The notes under the pieces are model-generated. The model worked only from the letters and a program-made list of their open reading frames with translations. It was not told the origin of the DNA and did not search any database. DNA of 64,000 nt from Selaginella tamariscina (taxonomy: Eukaryota; Streptophyta; Lycopodiopsida; Selaginellales; Selaginellaceae): assembly GCA_003024785.1 (NCBI GenBank), contig PUQB01000054.1, positions 24,211-88,210 on the forward strand. Reading direction: 5' to 3'. The translations under genes were made by a program, and so were the position numbers. Below, one piece after another: positions 24,024 to 33,254 of the stretch. Within the stretch, counting starts at the first letter, position 1. The number at the start of each line of letters is the position of its first letter.

Positions 24024-24071
24024 GAAATCTAGGTCAAGCTCGTTGACCTGCGCTCGAATTTCGCCGTGCCC

Positions 24072-24081
24072 CTCGCTATAC
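24072..24081. repeat. Target-site duplication, right copy
   Basis: CTCGCTATAC, identical to 15147-15156. Confidence 0.85.
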
Positions 24082-24594
24082 ACATGCATAACTCATAAAT
24101 ATTATACACCTCGTTTACCCTTTTCACGTACACAGTTAATAGATCTATATGTAAGCATGTGATATCGAGCCAGATTGAAATGTAGCCCATTAATGACAAC
24201 CCTGTATACATTGCTTCGGTTTCGGGTGAAGACACTGTTCTCTGTGGTGTTCCGTGTGTTGTAGTAGATTACTCCTGGGCTTGATTCCGGGCAGTCCGTT
24301 ATTCCTTTGTTCAGAACTCTCTTTGCAAATGCAACATTTGAATATGCATTCCCAATCAACAGCATGAAAATCCCCAATAATATGGACATTGTTACAGAAA
24401 TATGGAGTTTGTGGAGTGTATATGCAATGGGGATTGTGACATCTATAGTGGGACTTATATGGGTGGGTGTGGGTATCCGCTTACTCAAGCACACAAAGTT
24501 TGAAGAGTCAATATTAAGACAAGTGTTCTACATGAATTTGCTCTGTCATGAAACAAATATTAAATATTGAAAAAAGAAATTTTTAAAAAAATAA
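24082..24594. other. Host flank; possible exon with a membrane segment
   Basis: The frame at 24307-24570 (+) encodes a hydrophobic stretch (YAMGIVTSIVGLIWVGVG) that could be a transmembrane helix, in otherwise unremarkable DNA. No homology was recognised and no complete model exists. Confidence 0.25.
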
Positions 24595-24756
24595 TGTGAG
24601 AGCTCAGAATATAAAAATGTGTATATCCATTAGTTCAGAAAACCCTAACTTATATACAAGAGCGAATGGTCCAGATTGAATCCAATCCGATGGTTATCAA
24701 AATTCACTATGCTAATAATAGTATGTGCACATGTAGCCATACACGTGGATCTTACA
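24595..24756 (-). repeat. 3' LTR of gypsy copy 2
   Basis: 162 bp, TGTGAGAGCTCAG to GGATCTTACA on the plus strand. A few substitutions from 29221-29381. Confidence 0.9.
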
Positions 24757-25108
24757 TTATCCCTCCTCTCGGAAGGGTGTAAGTTGTTTAGGGTTCTCTT
24801 GTAGATGAGCCCGGATCTGGAGGAACATTAGGAGGAGGCACTGGTGGATCTGTAGGCGGCACAACTTATTCCTGTTGCACAAAATACTTCAACTATTGCA
24901 CATGTACAATCTCCGGAGGATCGGGTTGAATGTCATGCCGAACCTCATAAACCTGTGGCCCTACTTGCCATAGCACTCGATACGGTCCTTTCCACTGAGG
25001 AAGGAGACTCTTAGCTAAACCACGTACCGTAAGCTTGGGGAAACGAACCAACACCAGTTCATCAACCTTGTACTCCACAGGAGGACGATGATGCGAGTTG
25101 TAACGTTG

Positions 25109-27446
25109 TTATTGTCTTACTTGTACGCAGCCCAAGTGTTCTGCTGACTCCGCACGAACCAATGGAAGAATGCTCGTCAAATACCGATCCCATGACCTAG
25201 CATCAGCAACTCGCAATAACCGAGAAGGCAAACCCAACTCCGTTGGCAACATCGGGTCATGACCATACAAGAGCTTATATGGGGAAGTACCAATGGAACT
25301 TTGAACTCCAGTGACATAAGCATATCGGAGAGATGGCAGATAACCATCCCAATTTAAATGTTGAAAGTTCACATACTTCACGATCATCCCCTTGAAGGTT
25401 TTGACAAGCCGTTCCACTAAACCATCTATCTGAGGATGATAAGCACTTATGAAAGTGTGGCGTATCCCTACAAAACATGAAATGCAGGACCATTATCCGA
25501 GAGAATTCGCTCTAGACAAGAATGCTGAAACACAACCCGATTAAGGAGAAACTAACCAACAGTAGAAGCAATTGCACTAACAAGAGCACCAACTTCTACC
25601 CAACGAGTTAGGTAATCAGAAGCAATAATAACGTACTCGTTGCCAGTAGTTGATCACGGAAAAGGTGCCATCAAATCAAATGCCACCAACTCAAATGAAC
25701 GAGAAAACTGCAATGGACTCCAACCGTCCTTCCGAAGCACATGGGGGAGTATTGCGAGCTTGGCACCACACACAGCTACGCACATACCGAATCACATCTT
25801 CTCGCAACTCTGGCCAATAGAAAGATCTGCACAGCTTCTCCATCACCCGACGGTGTTCCATGTGCCCGCCAAGAATAGGAGAGTCATGGTAAGCATGGAG
25901 GAAGCGTGGAACGAAGACTGAAGGCACCACCAACCGCAATGGATCATCTGGATCAGTCCTCACAAAATAAAGAAGGTCATCTTAAAGGCAATACTGCGAA
26001 TGTAAATGCCTGAAAGGCAAGTCATCAGCAAGTGATGCAGGGTTCTCAAACCCATCATGAAGCCTTCGAATCCACAGCTCAAGCTTTTGAGCTTCCTGAA
26101 CCTCATCTAAAGATGGCAAATCTAACTCTGCATTCTGCGGACACTGAATGTCAAGCACAGCAACTGCTGATGGTATGGAATCTTCGTCCAAAAAGTCCAT
26201 TGAAGCTGGAACAATTAGTTCCTCTGAGGCAACAGAAGAGAGAGAAGGTGGAAGAGGAGCCCGAGAAAGAGCATTAGCATCATCTATGAAACTTCCTGGG
26301 CGATGAACAACTTCAAAGTCGTAAATTTGAAGTTTCAAGGCCCACCGAGCAGTACGACCAATCAAATTCTTCCGCTTCAACAACAAAGTGACTGCTGCAT
26401 GATCACCTTCCAACAACGTCTGCGAACCATGCAAGTAGGCATGGAACTTCTTAAAACCCCAAACTGCTACTAGACACTCCTTTTTTGTCGTGGAGTAATT
26501 CACCTTTTGCTGGCTGTAATGTACATAATGTACGCAATGGGATGTCGTTGGTCAGGAACACTCGTACTCTCCTACATCAATACGCCCCCAAGGCCAATGT
26601 CAGAAGCATCTACACGCAAGATGAAAGACGGGTGTAATCCGGGTATGCCAAAACTGGAGGAGTAGTCAACAACTCTTTGAGATCTGCAAATGTCTGCTTG
26701 CAATCCTTAGACCAAACAAAAAAAGTCAATGACAATTTCAACAATGCGCGCAACAGTGCAGTACGATCTGAAAGATGATCCACAAAACGACCCAGATATT
26801 GTACCTTGCCAAGAAAGCATTGCACCTCATTCACACACTTTGGCGTAGGGAACTTCAAAACTGCAACCAGTTTGTCAGGATCGACTTGCAAACCTTCACG
26901 TGAAATGCGATAACCCAAATAAGTAGTGTCCTTTGATCCAAACACACACTTAGATGGCTTCAACTTCAAACCAACTTCCCACAGCCGATCCAAAACCTTA
27001 CGTACATCACCGACATGCTCCTCCCACGTTCCATCCGAATGGATCAAAACATCATCGATGAAATTGGCAGTCACCTCCGGCATGTCGCAAAGAACCTCGT
27101 CCATCATACGCTGGAAAGTTGCTGGAGCATTGCTCAAACCGAAAGGCATCACCAAGAACTCATACAGGCCAAATGATGTCCGGAAAGCAGTCTTGGGAAT
27201 GTCCATGTCAGCCATCGGAACTTGCCAATATCCAGATGCGAGATCTAACTTGGTGAACCAACGGCTCTGCCCCAGTCGATCCAAAAGGTCTACAGTATGA
27301 GGAAGTGGGTACACATCTGAGACGGTTACCTCATTTAATGGGCGATAGTCAATGCAGAATCGAATGTTCCCATCAAACTTCGTCACGAGGTGAGGTTCGC
27401 ACGCCCAAGGACTCCGAGATTTCCGGATAACACCCTTCTCCAACAT
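25109..27446 (-). pseudogene. Gypsy copy 2 pol: RT, RNase H, integrase
   Basis: Minus-strand frames in order: RT 26610-27446 (SPWACEPHLV, FCIDYRPLNEV, catalytic FIDDVLIHS), RNase H 25982-26503 (YSTTKKECLVAVWGFKKFHAYLHG), and integrase with its zinc finger (25691-25963, GGHMEHRRVMEKLCRSFYWP, CVWCQARNTPPC) and core end (25109-25417). The integrase C-terminal basic region follows at 24893-25078 (ELVLVRFPKLTVRGLAKSLLPQWKGPYRVL, broken here for length). RT uses F-I-D-D in place of the common Y-x-D-D, as does copy 3. The frame changes between domains, and the central integrase core is damaged near 25420-25690. Confidence 0.85.
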
Positions 27447-27570
27447 CTCTTTGACATTCGCTCATAAGATCTTGAACTCCTTTGGTGACTGACGCAGAAC
27501 AGGTACCTTGATTGGCCTAGCATCTCCAGTTGGAATAGGGTGGCGTGTCGCAATCTTGACAGCACGACGA

Positions 27571-28011
27571 TCATCTGATGGATCCAAAGAAGAAAAAGGA
27601 AGAACGTGAAGGGAAAATGGTTGGAAATAGGGGTGAGACAAAAGTGATGGAGGCAGAGGTGGAAGCAGATGGATGAAGTGGAATAGAAGTAAGAGGAATG
27701 TAAGAAAGACGAGGGAGAGTTAAACAAGGGGAAGACTTCTCAAAGTCACACTTGGCATGATTGCAAGTCAACCAATCTATACCAAGAATAAGGTGAAAAT
27801 CTTGACTCGACACCACCCACAAAGATTGAAGCTCGAGCTCACGATCATCCACATGAACAATAATGTCCACTTCATCCTGCGAACAAGCATGAGTGTGTAT
27901 GTTGCCGTACAGAATGAAGACTGGTTCTACCGCACGACGCAAATGAAGGCTGCAACATGTAGTAACAGATTGAGAAATAAAGGACAAACTCGAACCTGTA
28001 TCCACCAACAC
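27571..28011 (-). pseudogene. Gypsy copy 2 aspartic protease segment
   Basis: Starts MLVDTGSSLSFIS, the retroviral D-T-G-(A/S)-S active site, followed by FHLILGIDWLTCNHAKCDF, the usual second conserved block of plant gypsy proteases. The C-terminal part is a low-complexity Phe/Ser tract after a frame change. Confidence 0.75.
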
Positions 28012-28739
28012 TGAAAGGAAAACAGGACGTGGCGTGTAATTAAATCGAGCTTGAAAAGTGAAAACTGGATGATTTGGTGCCGAGTGAACCCCTTACTCCC
28101 GAAAGAAAGACAGAGGGGTCACTAATTTATTCGCACGAGGACCCTCCTCTACTCGTGCGATTCATCATTTCCCGGAAGATCCCCTGCATCACAACCTTCC
28201 ACTGTAGCAGCACCAACCGGACGTTGTTGACGCCATGGCCTCCATCCTGGAAATGGGGGACGCCAATCGGGAAATCGTTGACAGCGCTAATACGTGTGTC
28301 CAACCTCATCACACGCCCAATAATGAACTGCACGTCCACGTCCTCGTCCACGGGCCCCACCTTGTGCTAGTACACGAGCGGCAACTGCCTCAACCTCCAT
28401 CAGAGCAGGTCCATCCCCAACATGAAGTGGAACGAGAGCACGTGAAGGTGCAAGTGGGGAGAGGTGACGACTCATATCGTTGTGCCAGCCTTAAAGCATT
28501 GTCAAGAGTCACTCATGCACAAGCCCCACAAGATCTTGACGAAGTGATGGCCACAACATACTTAACTTGATGCGTTCCGACATGTTAGGTTCTGCACGCA
28601 GCAAAAGGCTTCGAAAGCGAACACCAAACTGCATCACTGACTCAGATGGCTCCTAACGAATACGATGCAACTGCTGAAAAGCATCATCACATTCGTCCGC
28701 ATGCCCAAATGCATGTTTGAAGATTTCTGGAAGAATATT

Positions 28740-29051
28740 CTAATCTCCACGAGTTACAACGTCTAGACCATTGTACCACTGCAATGCTGTCCCTCGAAGA
28801 CAAGTAGGAAACTTGCGCAAACACTGAGCACCATCCCACGAATGATATGTAGCAACCACAGTGAAGTGGTCAAACCAATGGTACACATCATTTCCAGGAT
28901 TTCTGCGAAAGAAATCCGGCCAGACACGGGGGTTTGCAACATGAGTAGGAGGAGTACCTTGGACTGTGAATGCTGCCATCAACTGAGAATGATTATTCAG
29001 TTGCATACGCATGGCATCCAACAACTGCATGAGTAACTGCTCCACAAACAA
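28740..29051 (-). pseudogene. Gypsy copy 2 gag N-terminal part
   Basis: Contains the plant retrotransposon gag core pattern (DVYHWFDHF, LRKFPTCLRGTALQWYNGL). The rest of gag continues in other frames down to about 28290, where an altered zinc knuckle (YWACDEVGHTY) lacks the first Cys. Confidence 0.75.
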
Positions 29052-29220
29052 GGGATTTGCCTGTTATAGATCCATGAACGAAGAAAAGATAAAATCTACA
29101 AGAAAGGAATAGATCTAGACAATGGAAAAGCTAGACTTAAGAAGACAAAGAAAATTGATAAAAAGACACAAATCCAAGCACTCCGTAGGGACAATTAGAG
29201 GTGCCCCTCACCTCCACCAA

Positions 29221-29381
29221 TGTGAGAGCTCAGAATATAGAAATGTGTATATCCATTAGTTCAGAAACCCTAACTTATATACAAGAGCGAGTGGTCCAGA
29301 TTGAATCCAATCCAACGGTTATCAAAATCCACTACGCTAATAATAGTATGTGCACATGCAGTCGTACACATGGATCTTACA
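29221..29381 (-). repeat. 5' LTR of gypsy copy 2
   Basis: 161 bp, same ends as the left LTR, with CAATG/CCAATG-type internal flank and AATAA outside. Confidence 0.9.
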
Positions 29382-29720
29382 ATAAGAAATATCTATGCTA
29401 AGGCCTTGTGGCACTATCACATATACACATGCATGAATGTCACGTGACAACTCATTGTGTACCATGTGAGTGCCCCTAATTTGTAGTAATTTTCACTTAT
29501 GCTAAATGGATATTCTTATAAGGATACCTTAGGAGAAGACTCTCTGTGTTTTCTACACACATATAGGCTTCTCTTCACAATGCTGAGTATAAACTTCATG
29601 GCTTCATTCCATTTTCTTCTTATATGTGTCATATCTTATTCTAGTATGTCCTACCCAACGGTATATACACATGTAAAGTAGCACACAACAAAAGTAATTG
29701 TTGAATATTATTGAACAAGT

Positions 29721-29868
29721 TGTTGGAGCATATGCTAAGGAATATGCAACTATAAGTCTTGGCATGACTCAAGCATACTAGGATATATATAGAGGACAAT
29801 GCAATGCAAAACCACACCAAATGCAAGTTCTCTTGCTAGTTATCTTGTGTGTTTTTTGTGTTCCAACA
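29721..29868 (+). repeat. 5' LTR of copia element (148 bp)
   Basis: TGTTGG...CCAACA; matches 39414-39564 with scattered substitutions. Confidence 0.85.
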
Positions 29869-30599
29869 CGGTATCAGACCATTAAAAGAAATAAATTTTC
29901 TTCTCAAGTTAGAACACACTATAACTTGGTGTGTTGATCACTTGGGTAAAGATTGTGGGATATGTGGGATATGTGGAAAAGACCCAAGCAGACTTGGGTC
30001 ATCATGATCAGGGCCCTCTCATAAATTGACCCTTTGCCTTGTTGTCTTAAGGGGAGAGGAAAAGGTTATAACATTTAGTATCAGAGTGGTTCTAGGTTTG
30101 ATTCCCATTAGAGACAAACTTATGTAACTCATGCACCAAGCGAGCGGGCTAACCCCAACTAGACTAAACTGTCTTGTCGATAACATGAGATCTACCACAA
30201 TGATGTTAATGTCGTTTCTCATCACTAGTGAGTAGGTTTTTGTGCTTAAGTAGTGGCATGGGATCCTTAGGGGGGTAAAGCATGTCATGAGTGTCAAGAG
30301 GGAGGTGACAGTTGATTGACGGCAAACCGCCAGTCAGCACGAACGAGCCATGGGACAGAGCGGCCAAGCAATGAAGGTACAACATGTACGGACTGACGGT
30401 GACATCACGCATATGGGAGGCGCATAAATGCTACATGCAGGACTCTATCACAAGGCATCAAACTAGTGAGAGGGTGCCACCTATACTTAGGATCTAGCAC
30501 TAGCCGACTCCAAGCGAAGCTAGAACTTACCTTCTAGAAAACCCACCCTCAATTTTGACATCCCAGTTAGGTTAATTGTGTGCGAGAGATACATAAATA

Positions 30600-30646
30600 A
30601 AATTATACAGATAAACACACACACGCACACACACACACATATATAT

Positions 30647-30682
<36 letters not shown>
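30600..30682. repeat. (AC)n(AT)n(GT)n compound microsatellite
   Basis: Simple repeat directly upstream of the nested gypsy insertion site; able to form a hairpin. Confidence 0.85.
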
Positions 30683-30684
<2 letters not shown>

Positions 30685-31336
30685 AGCAGGGAGGCTAGTA
30701 GTGGGTCGGGGTCCTTCTAGTCCATTTTTGTCTTGTATCTTGTTCCACCTTTCTAAGGCATCTTTATACTCAGGCAGGCAATATTGTTATGACCCATATA
30801 ATGAATTAAAGAATATTCCTCAGAAAGGTATAAGTCAGAATATTTCTAAAGAGCTATACCTATATCTAAGAGAATTAAGGGCACCCTAATATATTGGAAG
30901 CCTTTTTGGAGAGCAGCGTGTGGAGACTAGAGACAGCTCAAGGGAGGTCGGATGGTTTGTGAGGGTCTCTAGTTTGTATGTAGTGGTGCTTAACAATTGG
31001 TATCGGAGCAAGATTCGAGATGAGCAACCGACCAGTGGGAAGGAGAGGATAATACCACTTGTGTGGAGATGTTGGACACTGAAAGGCAAATTGTCTGAGG
31101 AGCAAGCCCAAGGGCAAAAGTTTTAATGGCAGCAAGGACAAGTAGATGCCTAAGAAGCTTCAGGAGATGGAGCGTGGAGAGGAGCACAAAGGAGACTTCT
31201 CTAGACAATGAGGAGCCACACACATGTGCTATTGTGGTGGAAGGACAACTTGGTGAGTGTCCAATGCGAGTCCTTGTGGATAGCATGAGTAGCAATAACT
31301 TTATGTCAACAAAGTTAGTGAAGGAGTGCAGCTTGC

Positions 31337-31790
31337 CCATGAAGATTGTGCCTCAATATGAGATTGAGGGCTCAGTTATCACACAGAGCTACAGTGCTTG
31401 TGTGGAGAAGTTACAGCTGGAGGTTGGCAAAACCTAGTTGGTGAAGTTGCATGAAGACTGTGCCTCAATACGAGATTGAGGGCTTAGTTATCACACATAG
31501 CTAAAGTGCTTGTGTGGAGGAGTTACAGTTGGAGGTTAACAAAACCAATTGGTGGAGCTGCATGAAGACTATGCCTCAATACGAGATTGAGGACTCAGTT
31601 GTCACACATAGCTAAAGTGCTTGTGTGAAGGAGTTACAGTTGGAGGTTGGTTTTTAAAACCCAATTGTGGAGTAGCATGAAGATTGTGCCTCAATACGAG
31701 ATTGAGGGTTCAGCTATCACACATAGCTAGAATGCTTGTGTGAAGGAGTTACAACTAGAGGTTGGCAAAACCTAACTAGTGGAGACTTTC
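31337..31790 (+). repeat. Four tandem 110-115-bp repeats in the protease region
   Basis: Units begin ATGAAGA-T/C-TGTGCCTCAATA at about 31337, 31451, 31561 and 31676 and continue through ATTGAGG...CACACATAGCTA...GGAGTTACA. Only the first keeps the reading frame; the others bring stops. Confidence 0.8.
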
Positions 31791-32433
31791 TTTCTTGCGG
31801 AGCTAGTGCGTGTGGATTTCATCCTTGGGATGAGCTAGTTGGAGCATGTGGATCCTAAGATCCAGTGGAGCACCAAGCACATGTATAGTGAAGTGAAAGA
31901 CACTTGGTTTGGAACAAAGCTTGAGTCTCTAAACAAGTCTTTTACTGTCACCTTGAGTGAAGCTGTTGTGTGAGGAGTTTGCTGACGTCTTCCCTCTCGA
32001 GCTACCTCATGGCTTACCACTTGCAAGAGGTGTGGAGCATGAGATTGTGTTGGAATAGGGTACAAAAAACCATTTACTATAAGCCATTCCAACTGAGCCA
32101 TGTTGAGGAGCAAGAGGTTAAGGATGGAGCTATTGGAATATGGCTTCATATAATCGAGCAAGTCTCCATTTGGTGCACCAGTATTGCTTGTCAGACGAAA
32201 GATGGCACCATGAGGATGTGCATAAACTACAAAGCTCTCAACAAACAAACAGTGAAGGGACAAGATGCCCATGCCACGTGTGGATACTATCATGGATCAT
32301 CTCGGTGGAGCCAAAGTGTTCACCAAGATAGATTTGCGCAGTGGGTATCATCAGATTGCTGTGAAGGAGGCAGATATCTACAAAACTTTACTGGCGGGCA
32401 TTTGTTAAGCCAAATGCATACATTGAACTAAAA

Positions 32434-33254
32434 ATGCCCAGCACATTCACTCGGTTGATGACTGAGGTGTTTGGTGACTACTTGCATGACTTTGTGGAGA
32501 TCTTCCTCGACGATATTCTTATTTACAGTAAGAATATGAAGGAGCATGTGGAGCATTTGCGGAGAGTTCTTCAATTGCTGAGGGAGAACAAGCTCTATGC
32601 AAAGAAGAGCAAATGTGCATTTGCTCAGTGCGAAGTGGAGTATTTGGGTCACATTGTGACGCCAAGTGGAGTGAAGACTGATCCACAGAAGGTGGCAGTG
32701 GTGGAGCAATGGCCAGTTCCTAGCAATGCACAAGAGTTACGGAGTTTCTTGGGCATGGCTGGTTATTACGGCGGTATGTCAAGGATTATGCCAAGAAAGC
32801 TTCTCCGTTAACTAGGTTGCTAAGGAAGGACGTTCCCTTTGCATGGAGTGCTTCAGAGGAGAGCAGTTTCCAAGCTTTGAAACAAGCTTTGGTACGTGCA
32901 CCAGTTTTATGTATTGCAGATCCCTCTAAGCCTTATGAGGTATCGTGTGATGCAAGTGGAGTGGCCATTGGAGCTGTACTTATGCAAGAGGGAAGGCCTA
33001 TTGCTTATGAGAGTCGTACTTTGAATCCTGCAGAGCAACGGTACTCAACGTATGAGCAAGAACTACTGGCTATTGTTAATGCATTACGAGTTTGGAGGCA
33101 CTATCTTTATGGTGCAAGTTTCAAGGTGTTTACAGATCACAAGCCTTTGGTGTATCTGTTCACACAGAAAGAGTTAAACTCTCGGCAAGCTCGCTGGATG
33201 GTTAAGCTCATGGAGTTTGGCGAATTTCCTATTGAGCATCGCAGGAAAGGCTAA
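32434..33254 (+). pseudogene. Nested gypsy RT-RNase H
   Basis: RT motif FLDDILIYSKN at about 32505, EYLGHIVTPSGVKTDPQKV, then (after a frame slip and a local deletion near 32770-32816) RNase H with FAWSASEESSFQALKQAL, VSCDASGVAIGAVLMQ and YSTYEQELLAIVNALRVWRH. The catalytic residues of both domains are visible, but the frames are discontinuous. Confidence 0.8.

Larger units (their letters stand above)
15157..24071. mobile_element. 8.9-kb DNA transposon carrying a MULE-like transposase and a ParB-methyltransferase
   Basis: The element is bounded by the 10-bp direct repeat CTCGCTATAC (15147-15156 and 24072-24081), as expected for a Mutator-type 8-11 bp target duplication. Both ends begin GGG and share TCGAGCGCAG at exactly the same distance (14 nt) from the end in inverted orientation, then CGAGC and GATTTCCG. 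Further in, AGAATATTCT-G/A-GTGCGGCGG recurs inverted. The two termini are rich in GAATATTC and TTCCGTAC/GTACGGAA motifs. Cargo: a minus-strand gene ending near the left terminus and a plus-strand gene ending near the right terminus, diverging from a central AT-rich region. Both have intact frames, so the copy may be recent. The division is MULE-like, but the TIRs are short and imperfect, so a separate superfamily is possible. Confidence 0.85.
23870..24071 (-). repeat. Right terminal/subterminal inverted repeat
   Basis: Read inward from 24071: GGGCACGG, TCGAGCGCAG, CGAGC, GATTTCCG, then five GAATATTC palindromes (24015, 24005, 23963, 23895, 23885), TTCCGTAC motifs and finally GTGCGGCGG. It is longer than the left end because of extra palindrome units. 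Confidence 0.8.
24595..29381 (-). mobile_element. Full-length Ty3/gypsy element, copy 2
   Basis: LTRs at 24595-24756 and 29221-29381 (about 160 bp, TG...CA) are flanked by ATAA on both sides (AATAA if one shared base is counted), a short target duplication. On the minus strand, after the 5' LTR, comes TTGGTGGAGG (possible primer-binding site), then gag (28740-29051 onward), a knuckle region (about 28290-28475), protease (MLVDTGSS at 28011), RT, RNase H, integrase and a basic tail. The domain order is that of Ty3/gypsy. Several frameshifts and stops interrupt it, so it is dead or affected by sequence errors. Same family as copy 1 (8266-13050), in opposite orientation on the other side of the DNA transposon. 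Confidence 0.9.

Noticed and set aside
30080-30110. B-box-like GGTTTGATTCCC suggesting a SINE or tRNA
   Set aside because: It lies next to an LTR and a tRNA-Met-like primer site, and no A box precedes it; explained by the LTR element.
31337-31790. CRISPR-like regular repeats
   Set aside because: Contiguous tandem units without unique spacers, within a retrotransposon of a plant genome.
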